From Owenia fusiformis (lineage: Eukaryota; Annelida; Polychaeta; Sabellida; Oweniidae), in contig CAIIXF020000006.1 in the NCBI GenBank assembly GCA_903813345.2, positions 6,248,989 through 6,312,988 of the forward strand: a stretch of DNA of 64,000 nucleotides, given 5' to 3'. The notes under the pieces are model-generated. The model did no database searches. It had not been told where the DNA came from and saw only the letters and a program-made list of their open reading frames with translations. The translations under genes and the position numbers were made by a program. Positions 10,524-21,805 of this stretch are shown one piece after another; position 1 is the stretch's first letter; each line of letters begins with the position of its first letter.

Positions 10524-10859
10524 GAAAATAAGAATAAACAATGAGAATTGGGTTCTCAATTAGGAGACAATCACGCCATCTATCAACCTAGATGTTAAAC
10601 ATCTGCTGGTGACTTTTCACGATAAGAACATGGAGGTGATAAACATTTATTGTCAACTTGATTTATTTAGAATTTTGACCTATTCATTAGGTATTTGTTA
10701 ATATTTGGTCATTCCTCAATATCTCTTGAAGTTTGAGAAGTGGGGTGGGCACTTATTAGGGGGCAGGCCTTTCTTAAAGACAATATGACCGGTAATATTC
10801 AAAATAACCTGAAATCAATATTTTAGAATAACATAGTAATCTCATCTATGTAATTTTTG

Positions 10860-11035
10860 ACAAAGATGGGAGATACATATTCATCACTCTCTGATTGGTT
10901 CATGTCTGACACGTGACTTATAAATAACAAGAGATATCCAACGGAAATCACATGACTTCCGGTGAATATCTAATCTATTCACAAGTCTGATTTAGTCCAG
11001 TGTAATCTTAATTTTATATATACCTGGGTCCTGGT
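10860..11035 (+). repeat. Interspersed repeat, paired with 56810-56996 (inverted)
   Basis: The segment with CACATGACTTCCGGTGAATATCTAAT and AGTCTGATTTAGTCCAGT recurs in reverse orientation inside intron 3 of sulfotransferase copy B (56810-56996). Upstream, 10680-10780 (GTGGGGTGGGCACTTATTAG) matches the repeat at 63541-63700. Confidence 0.5.
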
Positions 11036-11170
11036 AGTACATTGCTATAACTAATTAGACATCAATGGTATGTTAATCTGTTAATGGGAATAAAGAATAT
11101 AACAGTTAGTAATAGAACAAATATTTGATTCTAGATCTGTAACAATAATAATTGTAACATGTAACATGTA

Positions 11171-11735
11171 CAGGGTGGTCAAAAAAATGGAAACCCTGCA
11201 TTTTCATTATATCTTTGTCATTTTAAAAAATTACTCCCTGATATTTCACACATTTGTACCGCATTCACTTTCCAACCACCACACCATATTTCATGAGTAT
11301 CAGATAGATAGTCACAATGTTACAGCACTTTAAATAACATGCTTCAGATTTGGCCATCACCGACTGTAGGCAAACCTGCACAGTTGTGAATGACCCGAAT
11401 GCATTCCTCCGCAGGACTGGCACAGATGATCTCATTTTTGAGGTTTGTAATTGCCCAGAGGTCATTCTCATACTCTCTATTATTGCCATATCCCTAGAAG
11501 TAGGGACATTTGGGACGACAAGTGCAGGTTTCCCAACAACCCAATAGTGTTACTGGGCATGTTCTTTAATGTGCTGTGACATTGTGACTATCAATCTGAT
11601 GGTCATGACATAAAGTAGGCTGGTAGGAAATTGAATATTGTACAAATGTGTAAAATATCAGGGAGTTATTTTTGACAATGAAAAGGATATGAGGAAAATG
11701 GTGTAAGGGTTATTCCATTTTGTTTGACCACCCTG
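11171..11735. mobile_element. mariner/Tc1-like MITE (565 bp) with TA target duplication
   Basis: TA at 11169-11170, then CAGGGTGGTCAAAAAAATGG; the right end is CCATTTTGTTTGACCACCCTG followed by TA (11736-11737). The terminal inverted repeats extend about 100 bp in diverged form (for example TATTTCACACATTTGTAC against GTACAAATGTGTAAAATA). No transposase frame remains. Confidence 0.75.
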
Positions 11736-12352
11736 TATTATGATAATCTGTAAAAACAAGAAAAGCACACAATAATAGTGCACTTGGTCCTGCAAGGTTA
11801 AGTTGCCAGATGAATTTATATTTATGTACAAGAAGATTGATGTCTGCCCTCATAACCCAAAGATTTGATGAATTAAACCCTCTGGAGATCATGCAGACTG
11901 TAATTAAACATAGAGTGATCCATGCTTATTCATCCCTATAACAATAAACATTACTCATATTTATGTACTCACATTTATATCCAAATACTTTGCTATAGTC
12001 AAAAACCTGAATAACATCTGAGCCATCTGAATGGAAGAGGTCACTTTTTACACCCTCGCAAGCATTAGTGAAAGGAGTATTTTGATACATGTCACCGACT
12101 TTCCTATTAAAAGATATGTGCTTTCATTGACTAAGTTTTTGTTTTATGTGAGGCTGGTGAACAGTCACATCCTTAAAACTAACACTCTGACCTTACAAAT
12201 GATATATTTGAACCTCAGGACAAATTGTATCAATTATTTTTCACACAGGGACAGATTTTGATTAAGCTCTCATTTACTCGAATATATGGATGACTATTAC
12301 AGCATGCACTAGTTTTCTTTGAAAACACAAAAGTAACAATATTCTTTCAATC

Positions 12353-13804
12353 ATGGATTTAAAAAACCGAAAAGACCAGAAATATGTGTCTCTAAGTATT
12401 GGACTACTTGCACATTTCATGTCAGGAATTGTGTTTGCTTTTAATGCATATGCAATCGCCCTGAAACAGACATTCAACTATACTCAAACTGAACTGGAAT
12501 ATATCGCATCTAGTGGCGATTTGGGACTTTGTTTCTCCTTTCCGGCAGGTATTGTCTTTGACCATTTTGGTCCAAGAGTATCAAGTATATTCTCACTTGT
12601 TCTCTCGGGCTTAGGATTTGGGCTATTGTCAGCAGCAACAAACTTTAGGATATTCTTTACTTCAAAAAGTTGGCTTTTGTGTGTTTTTTATTTTATGGCA
12701 TCAGTTGGAACTCGATTTATATATACAGCATCAGCTGTGGTGAATTGCAAGAACTTTGACAGAAAACATATTGGCAAGATACTTGGCCTCCTCCAAGCTG
12801 TATTTGGAATAAGCCCTGCAATATTTAGCGCCCTCTATGAAGGTGTGTTTGTTCAAGGACACATTGAAGATGCAGAGAATCAAAAGCTTGCAGAGTTCTT
12901 GCTTATGCTAGCTGTATTATCAGCTTGTATAAATACATTTGGTGTTGTAATGCTAAAGACACTTCCTGATGTAACAGCTGAACATAATATTGCACTATCA
13001 GAATTACCTAATATAAATGAAAATGAATTGGCAGGAAGAAAAACACTCGAAAATGTTACGCTTTACAATAGAAGTGATGAAATGAATGAAACAACTCCAA
13101 TTGCTGGAAAAAAGATATCAAATCAACCAATAGTTGAAGAAATGAAGTGGTGGCAAATCAGTAAAACACCTCCGTTTTATAGCATACTATTTATCTGCAT
13201 AATCACTGGGGGCACTGGCGGAACTCTTACAAATAATATTACAACTGTTGCGAAATCTGCACAGGTTCACATCAATGCAATAGCCTTCACAGTGACAATT
13301 CCAATCCTTGCATCAATTGGGCGATTAATTGGCGGAGCGGTACAAGATTACATTTCGCAAAAATGGCCAGACATTCCCAAATCATCAACTCTGTTATTCC
13401 CTGTAACACTCATGTGTATTAGTCAAATAGTCTTGGTATTTTTTAACCAATGCTTTGCTGGTTTGATGAGTGCCTCTGCAATGGCAGCTGTAGCCTTTGC
13501 CTTCTTTTATGTACAAGTAACTATTATCATTGTTGACCTGTTTGGTATGAAATATTTTGCACAAAACCTTGGTTTCATGATGGTTGGCCATGGAATTGGA
13601 ATCTTTTTATTTCAAAAACTTTTTGCTTTGAATTATGAAACCTATAGTCCACCTGGATCACAAACTTGTTACGGAGAATTATGTATGCGGTGGTTTTTTG
13701 TTCTGACATCTATTTTATGTTTTTTTGCAATTGTTTTAAACTTTTGTCTTGTGAAAATTGAAAGGGATAAAAGATTGCAACATGAAGAATTACAATACGC
13801 TTAG
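12353..13804 (+). CDS. Major facilitator superfamily transporter (nodulin-like/Mch1-like), 483 aa
   Basis: One uninterrupted frame from an ATG at 12353 to TAG at 13804. The protein has about twelve hydrophobic helices in two halves. A hydrophilic loop (about residues 205-270, rich in Asn/Glu) sits between them, as is normal for the superfamily. The first helix region (LLAHFMSGIVFAFNAYAIAL) and the following GDLGLCFSFPAGIVFDHFGPR resemble the nodulin-like/Mch1 branch, whose substrates are mostly unknown. The GRLIGG after helix 8 corresponds to the second-half G-R-x-G signature. It should sit in the plasma or an organelle membrane; substrate unknown. No coding intron, unlike the esterase and sulfotransferases here, which could mean a retrocopy origin; I see no poly(A) scar. 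Confidence 0.85.
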   Translation: MDLKNRKDQKYVSLSIGLLAHFMSGIVFAFNAYAIALKQTFNYTQTELEYIASSGDLGLCFSFPAGIVFDHFGPRVSSIFSLVLSGLGFGLLSAATNFRIFFTSKSWLLCVFYFMASVGTRFIYTASAVVNCKNFDRKHIGKILGLLQAVFGISPAIFSALYEGVFVQGHIEDAENQKLAEFLLMLAVLSACINTFGVVMLKTLPDVTAEHNIALSELPNINENELAGRKTLENVTLYNRSDEMNETTPIAGKKISNQPIVEEMKWWQISKTPPFYSILFICIITGGTGGTLTNNITTVAKSAQVHINAIAFTVTIPILASIGRLIGGAVQDYISQKWPDIPKSSTLLFPVTLMCISQIVLVFFNQCFAGLMSASAMAAVAFAFFYVQVTIIIVDLFGMKYFAQNLGFMMVGHGIGIFLFQKLFALNYETYSPPGSQTCYGELCMRWFFVLTSILCFFAIVLNFCLVKIERDKRLQHEELQYA

Positions 13805-15285
13805 TATACAGTAGGAGGACACATTGCCTTAACCCATCAGTTTTATGACGTGCACATCCGCGTGGGACTATATCTTTACAGCAGGGATTTCAAGTTTTTG
13901 TCAGTGCGGACATAGAAAGTTGCGGTTCTCATACGCGCATTTTTTTTATATTTTCATTTGAAACTTGCAGGAACGGTGCTTTGAATCTAGCCCTCTACTC
14001 TTTGAAAACGTCATGTATAATCAATACAGTTGAACTATTTATTTTTTGTCGTGAAAATATTATTTTTTTAGTTTATTTTTATTTTACAACTTTTTGGGAA
14101 AAAATGTAACAAATTTTTATTTCTTGTCATATTTACCCGATATTTTGTCATCATGAAATTCGAGATTCTTTTTAATGATGGTGCAAATTTCATAACAATT
14201 GATGAATTTTTATTATCAGTGTTATGTTTTCCAAAAACGGTGTACCACTGTGCATGTTTCTTTAATTGACGGCACATTTGCCTTTAATTGGGCAAACGTA
14301 CGCAATAAGCTTTATTTGATTTAATACACTCAAAAATAAAGTTTGCTGTCAAATCGGAATGTTCATAAAACATAAACCTTGCCTTTGTTTTCCCAATTCT
14401 AAAAGCAGGCCAAATAAACAATGATAATCGTTTGACTCTCGAGACTACAGAACTTGAACTTGAACATACTAAAATCGAAGTTACCTATAGTTACGCTTGT
14501 AAAGTTAATTACATGTTTAACAGCCTGCTGAGTGAATGTATCTAATCAAATTTGTGACATACCCATAAGATCGTAGATCACAATTCTAAGTTTAATTTGG
14601 ATTCGTAAGAAGTATTTCTGTTTTAAACTTACCTTTGCTGTCTGAAAAAGATCAATATTCATAGACGGGGATGTTGAAACCTATATTTCCTTTGAATGAC
14701 CTGCATTTGTACTACGAAATGATCCTGTGGAGAAAAGTTGATGAATTCCAAACAGCTAGTTCTTGCAAATCTACTAGTATAAGCTTACTTTCTAAAAGTA
14801 TTTCAATGTTAAAAATATCTATTCAAATGTTTCATTTTTAAAATGATCTTGGCTTCCCTTAACTTAAATGTGTGACTTATGAAGAATGCTTTTTACCACA
14901 TCAAACTTAAGACGTGAACTTGACAATTACTCGATACATGTTATAACGCGATTTTCTTTCATTTTCTACAAAAATGGTATGTTTTCGAACGGTCACTTAT
15001 GTTAATCTATGACCGTGGTATGATTGAAAATGAAAGAACTGAACCAAGTATTGTCGACTTGTTTGAATTATAAGATTTATTTTGATTGATTTAATCTCTT
15101 CTTGAATTTTAAAACTTTTGTCCGAATTACATCTGCTATGGAATTAAAGTTCAAATATACCTCAGAATTGCTTATTGAATTAACCTAGCAATTAATTTGA
15201 AAATAATTCTTTACATAGGTTATATATCATAGATCATAGATATGTAAAAAATAAAAATGTGATTTGAAAGATGAATTGATAACAA
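13805..15285. other. Intergenic, no supported gene
   Basis: AT-rich sequence. A strong donor-like site on the minus strand (GCAAAG|GTAAGT, about 14625-14640) could end a noncoding exon, but nothing coding is attached to it. Confidence 0.4.
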
Positions 15286-16466
15286 ACGTTTTCGCACACG
15301 TGCCATTTCCACTTTCAGCCCACTTAAAGCACGAAATCCCGTATGACGTAATATAACGAAAATGCGCAGATAATTGATATTTTTTATTTTAATTCAACTT
15401 ACATTGACCGTTCAGTTATGAACGTGTTTAAAGTTCTCATGTTAAAATAAATAAATATGTGGAAAGGCAATGGTTTAAAGCTTATGAAAATGTCAAAATC
15501 ATAATTCAGTTTTAAAATAAGATATTGACATGCATTCACGCACATGTGACATTATCTCTTTTTGTGCGATTCAAACATAAAAATCTCATTACAGTTGTAC
15601 ATAAGAACCAATCTTAGCCATGCCTTTCTAATAGAAGGAACTAAATTTGAATCAAAAAATAATTCTGAAAGATGATTCCCCATAGATATAATAAATGTCA
15701 AAAATGTCAAAAAAATTATCAAAAATTAAATACTGACACGGATTTACGCACACATGACCTTTTCCAGTTTTGCATATTTCATTTACCTTGAAAACCAATG
15801 AGACTGGACGCAATTGCCAAATACTTCTTTGATACGCGTGCCAGGTCTATAATTGCATTTTCTCATGGAAGGAATCAAGCAAAAATTATAAAAATAATTC
15901 TATGTTAAGGTGATGCTTCACAAATAATATTAATGTCAAAACTTTAATTCATTTCTTCAAATCCAAATACTGACACGCTTTTACGCACACGTGACCTTTT
16001 CTTCTTTTGCTCATTTTATTTATCCTAAAAATCAGTGGGTCGAAATACATTGTCCGATACTTCTTTAATACGTGTCAGGTCTTAAATTGCAGTTTATCAT
16101 GAAAGAAATCGAACAATTATCATAAAAATAATTATGTGTAAAGGTGATGTTCTTCAGATTATATAAACATCAAAATTGTAAGTCATTTATTGAAAGTTAA
16201 ATATCCACATGCTTTTAGGCACACATAACCTTTTCCCTTTCGTTCATTTTATCTATCTTTAAAATCAGTGAGCCTGAACTCATTGCTAAATACTTTTTGA
16301 TACGAGTCAGCTCCAGGTCTAAAATTGTATTTCATCATGGAACAAATCGAGCAATCGTTATGAAAATAATTCTGTGTAAAGGTGATGTTCCAAAGACAAT
16401 ATATATGTCAATTTGATAATTCAGTTACTCAAAATGAAATATCCACATGATTTTACGCACACATGA
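15286..16466 (+). repeat. Degenerate tandem array, ~236-bp period, about five to six units
   Basis: The phrase TTTACGCACACxTGACC recurs near 15538, 15746, 15982, 16218 and 16454, with an older unit near 15293. Spacings are 208, 236, 236 and 236. Each unit also carries an AATCAGTGAG...ATTGC block, a GATACG(C)GT block and AAAATAATTCTxTGTxAAGGTGATG. The units are clearly diverged, so the array is old. Confidence 0.75.
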
Positions 16467-17846
16467 TAATTTCCTGAATGACGCTACTTTTTGGATTCAA
16501 CCATGCATATAACGTCGTAAAATACACATTTCTACCGAAATTATGCCCAGCCGTTTTCGTAGAAAATGTAACAAATAAAGGCATTTTATCGGAACTGATT
16601 GATATTTGGTACTTATAGAATATCGTATTTACTTTAACTTTTAAGCGATTCAGACATTTAAAAAAATTATGTTTAATCAATGTTAATTTCGCACGAATAT
16701 AGGGTACAAAATGAGTGAAAGTCTCACGTGTTTGATTGCATTTTACTCCCACTTATGTGCATTTTTCTAACATTAAAATGAGATAGTTGGAAAGAAGAGA
16801 TCAGTAGAATTCTATCCGTCACTTTCATTTTCAAATGTTTAAATATTTCCCGTTTCATTGGACCTCATAAAGATGGTAGCCAACGGACCAGAAACAAGTA
16901 GTGCGATGACGTCATATATCGCTACACCACTTTGATATAAAGTTTGGTCAATGTGTCGTCCTACTGATATTAACCAGTACATTAAGAGATGGAACAGATA
17001 TTGTAATTATTATTGTAGTTTAATACAGTAGAACCTGGTGGAAAACTCCATAAGTATACATTTCCCAACGTCCAGATACTGTACCCATAGTTTTAATGTG
17101 AATGAACCTCTTTAAGTGGAACACCTCCAAAAGGCCTGAGTCATATTTGCTCCAATTTTCAATCTGGCGCCTGGTTGATTCAGTTATTTGTTCAAAACTG
17201 AGTGCAATTTTGACTTAAAGCAAAATAAGCATCTTCCTAGTGGAACAATATTTTGAGGTTCTAAAAGTGTTACTTCAATGCACCGTATTTAACAGAGCAC
17301 CCATATGTAAGATTACTAATAATGTTAAAGCAAATGTAATGTAAAAAGTGTACTGTACTGGGGATATTAAGAGACTCCTGCATATGAGTATTGTTAAAAA
17401 TATCAATTGGAACCATGCAATCAAAGGACCTTATACACCCTCCATTGGGATCTCCCCATGGGAAAAAAATAATTCATCTGATTTTTCAAAATGAGTATTC
17501 TGCTACAATTATTACATTTATATGCACACTAGTATCTTGTTGACCTATATTCAGCACTGTATTGATGTATAGGCCACTTATTAGGGTCATAATTCAATCA
17601 TGAAGTGTAGAGGCATAGATTCCAAACCAGGAAGTATTTTTGTGTCTGTCAAAATCCATTTACATCCTACGCATCCCTGCATCTTATCCAAATATGTTAC
17701 TACATAATGAAATATAATAGTATAATCTTTGGTTTTACAAACTTGTATGATATTTGATAAGTGTAAAAGTTGTTTTTGGAGCATTTTTCTATAGCCATTT
17801 TGTAGGGAAAAAATGATGAAAAAATGTACAATCTTTTAATTTTAAG

Positions 17847-17949
17847 TATGACCTGAATCGATTGCAAACTTCATATTTGCACATTTGATGAGATAAACCA
17901 TTTGTGTCGTATTGTGAAATTATTAAGTTTGCAATCGATTCAGGTCATA
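17847..17949. repeat. Perfect 24-bp inverted repeat (hairpin)
   Basis: TATGACCTGAATCGATTGCA... (17847-17870) is exactly mirrored at 17926-17949 around a 55-bp loop. No gene nearby. Confidence 0.6.
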
Positions 17950-18374
17950 GTGTATTTTGGGTATTTCTGTGATAATCAATGGAAACCAATGGCCTCTATT
18001 GGGATCTGCTGATATCCTCATGTTAAGTCAATGGTGCACAGCCCATGTAAGTCAATACAACCTTACTGAACGAAATGATCCCTATCTCAGCTTATGTGTG
18101 TCCGAGCACTTTAATATTTTCCAAAGTATTATATGACATTTTATTCTTCATGTTACACCTACGAATGATTCATTTTGACCATAGGGATATTTGCCAATAA
18201 TTGCACCTTGTCCTTTAAAAATTGCAAATTGCATCAATCAAGGGTATCTCTATATGCATACTGTATGTTATAACCAATATAATACCATCACTAGCCATCA
18301 TTATCTCGGTTTCAATTGGAAAAAATGCCTGAATTAATATTTTTGTCATATATGATCTCTAGATTTTAGATAAT

Positions 18375-18920
18375 ATCAATCAGAAAATGTCCATCCTACA
18401 ATGAAACCTGTCTTTAACTGTCCTATACAACATACAATTCACTAAGAAATCAAGATACATATTTTAATGTGATAAGTCTCTGGTACTTCCAAAGAAGGCA
18501 ATTCATTCAAAGTATTTTCTCAATTCATAACAACTTTATCTTGTATAATCAGTATAGAATCTCACCCCCTCCCCCAATAAGCTATACAAAGAGTAGAGAT
18601 AGGGGGAAGACCTCTAAGAGAACTCGTAACAATACTTATATTACATACACATTGTTTATTGTATTCACTATTTTCTTCTTATTAACTTATTAATTAAAAG
18701 TATACAAATTTAATTCAAGATTTAATTTAAGCTCATGATTGTATCCATGTCTAAAGAGTGAAGGATGATTGTTTGTTAAGCCTACATGTATATTTTAATT
18801 TCAGTCCAGATCCATTCCATACAATACAAGTGGTCTATGTGACAAACAACACTGCAGCACCACCTATGTTCTATCAATTATTTCCAAATAAATTAAAAAA
18901 CAATAGAAATGACTGAATCT
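18375..18920 (+). pseudogene. Decayed partial copy of the BIM1-like gene (last exon only)
   Basis: The stretch matches intron 3 to the 3' end of the gene at 1996-4728. Exon 4 is deleted, so the two intron remnants are fused near 18475-18515. The last exon survives at about 18806-18900 behind a TTTCAG acceptor and reads PDPFHTIQVVYVTNNTAAPP. A short deletion then removes the Cys-Ala-Asp end and the original stop; the frame runs on to a TGA near 18911. The residue lost is the Asp I propose as a copper ligand. Exons 1-3 are absent. Confidence 0.7.
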
Positions 18921-19230
18921 TTTTGTTCATTCATCTTATGTAAGAATTAATTTGGAAATTTAAATCTCGTCTTTGTTAAAGTATGTTACATTCTCAACCA
19001 CTGGCCTTGATATGGGTATACTGGGTAAATTGTACACCTCAAATGTTAATTTTGATTTAGTTGCTTGTTACTCTATATGGTGGTAAATGGTATTTACAAA
19101 ATTCATTTTATTTTTACCTCAATTTTCCAAAATTAGGAAAATCAAAATTTTTTTCATTTTTTGAGTCATGACAGTTCAGCACTAGTACTGTATATCTCAT
19201 GAAGGCAAAACCAAGAATGACTGTATTGTA

Positions 19231-20250
19231 AGTAGGTACGAATAATTTCGAACGGAATGCGTGACATATACGTAATTCGCGTGAAAAGTCCGAACGATAT
19301 GCGTACGTTTTTTTCCGGCGTTCGTATTTTTGCTGTGTAGACGATCTTTTTAAAAAAATTTTCTACAGAAATATTTTTGCTTGACAATTACCAGGTAAAA
19401 TGCGTATTTGCGTGACATTTTCGGTCACGCAAAAATAACTGGCGTGACTTCAAATTCTTCAGCAAATGCATGACAAATACGCAAATTGCGGGACAGTTGA
19501 CAGGCCTGAATGATGAATGTTCTTTCTTGTAATCTATGGCATGATAAGATGGAGACTTACTCTGAAATGTCGTAGGTACGAATAATTTCGAACGGAATGC
19601 GTGACATATACGTAATTCGCGTGAAAAGTCCGAACGATATGCGTACGTTTTTTTCCGGCGTTCGTATTTTTGCTGTGTAGACGATCTTTTTAAAAAAATT
19701 TTCTACAGAAATATTTTTGCTTGACAATTACCAGGTAAAATGCGTATTTGCGTGACATTTTCGGTCACGCAAAAATAACTGGCGTGACTTCAAATTCTTC
19801 AGCAAATGCGTGACAAATACGCAAATTGCGGGACAGTTGACAGGCCTGAATGATGAATGTTCTTTCTTGTAATCTATGGCATGATAAGATGGAGACTTAC
19901 TCTGAAATGTCGTAGGTACGAATAATTTCGAACGGAATGCGTGACATATACGTAATTCGCGTGAAAAGTCCGAACGATATGCGTACGTTTTTTTCCGGCG
20001 TTCGTATTTTTGCTGTGTAGACGATCTTTTTAAAAAAATTTTCTACAGAAATATTTTTGCTTGACAATTACCAGGTAAAATGCGTATTTGCGTGACATTT
20101 TCGGTCACGCAAAAATAACTGGCGTGACTTCAAATTCTTCAGCAAATGCGTGACAAATACGCAAATTGCGGGACAGTTGACAGGCCTGAATGATGAATGT
20201 TCTTTCTTGTAATCTATGGCATGATAAGATGGAGACTTACTCTGAAATGT
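19231..20250 (+). repeat. Three near-identical 340-bp tandem units
   Basis: Units 19231-19570, 19571-19910 and 19911-20250. Each is the 3' ~278 bp of the CAGGCCTG MITE (ending GGACAGTTGACAGGCCTG) plus 62 bp of host flank, and that flank is the counterpart of 5085-5135. Near identity between units means a recent amplification after MITE insertion into this duplicated region. Confidence 0.85.
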
Positions 20251-20846
20251 CACCTCAATGCCCTGCACGATACACCAACATGATGGAGTCTCATTCATTC
20301 CTTCTCAATCATGCTGTAGAACAGCAGAGATGTGATGAGTATCAGAATGTTTCTGTCGATTGTTTATCACAACAGTATCATAATATCTTTGTGTCTGTTT
20401 CAAGAAATGATCGCCTCACCTGAAAGTACATTAAATGAAGAATATGAGGTTTAAAAACGAAAAGTTAATTGGGAACAAAGTCCTTCTAAGTTTTTGTTAT
20501 CTCTATGAATAGAAAATTGAGTACTCAACCTGCACAAAAGAATCAGAATGAATCCAACATTTTTTTAGTTTTTATGGTTTATTTATCCAACATTATTGTG
20601 AAAGTTATTCCAAAATATTAAGAGGGTTGCATTTTTCAAGTTACCCTGATATATCGCATCGTCGATTCCCACGCTCAATCACTACGTTCTATCCCATGGG
20701 TTCAAATGACAAACTTGAGACCCAAGTAATATGTGGCGTCTCATTCGTAGAAATGCTACACGGAGTGCGCATGATAGCCCGTGTGCCAATCACAGTTGAG
20801 GAAATTATCTAAATTAGGCCCCTGAATCAGTATTCAGAAAATAAAA

Positions 20847-20984
20847 ATGGAGATATTGTTTGAAAAGATTTGCGGTAAATTTTGTCTGATCATGAATTCT
20901 TTAAAACCCTATCAAAAAGAAGCGATAGAGGCAATAACGGTAGGCAGGGATGTATTCGTCTCACAGAAAACTGGACTGTGGTGA
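20847..20984 (+). pseudogene. Remnant of a RecQ/DExH-type helicase N-terminus
   Basis: An ATG-initiated 45-codon frame reads LKPYQKEAIEAITVGRDVFV then SQKTG, followed by a stop. This is the Q-motif-like entry and the start of a Walker A (normally TGxGKS) of RecQ-like helicases common in invertebrate repeats. The sequence breaks off right after KTG. Probably a mobile-element or retrocopy fragment. Confidence 0.35.
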
Positions 20985-21805
20985 CAAAGGCCCTTCCTAT
21001 GGATAATGATATTCAAGACAGCGCATCAGCTGGGGTTGGTTTATTTAGTGTATAACCAATAATTTGTCGTGAATCAAGGTGAGGATAGGTCCGAAGCTTG
21101 ATGAAGCAAGATGGATATATCGTATTTAAATAGTAAAATCCAAATTGAATGAAATGCCCACTGTAAATATGATATGCATTTAAGATTCCTTTTGTTTCAA
21201 TATATTAAACTCAGATGAGATAAGGTCATTATTATTTCTCAACCCTTCTCTTATCACTGCCAAGTACTTGAAAGAAGAGAATTAATAGAAAGGGTGGGGT
21301 TTCACAAATTTTTGACCACTCAATCATCTACTTCAATGAACTACTCTTACCAAATAAATAATACTTTTGCATTCAAAATCATCCTTACATACATGCATAT
21401 ATACAGTGTTGCAACAGCGAATCAAATTGTTCTTAATCGTGGAAATGCTAACTGCTTATCACAGGGGGTGAAAAGAAAGAAGATATTCTTCAAGTTCCAA
21501 TTCATTGTGCCACCTCTCCTAATGATAAAAGACCAAAAGCTTAATTTTCGCGAATAGTGTACAACTAATAAAGTAAATAAAAATTAATTATAATAATAAC
21601 AGTTGGAATGTGGGTCCATGGGCTTTCAAGAGGGTTCAACCGATAATAGCATTGCCCTACATGCTTGTTTGTTCTGTTGATAAAATCTGAATCAAACCAT
21701 AGCTGACCAATCACAAAAATATTATATTACCTACCGTAGGTTGGTAGATTAAGTGGAGATAGGGAGTAGTGGATGTGTAATTATTTCATTTGACCAGCAC
21801 ATGTC

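Noticed and set aside
19231-20250. Regularly spaced direct repeats suggesting a CRISPR-like array
   Set aside because: Units are 340 bp, contiguous and identical throughout with no variable spacers, and the context is animal nuclear DNA.
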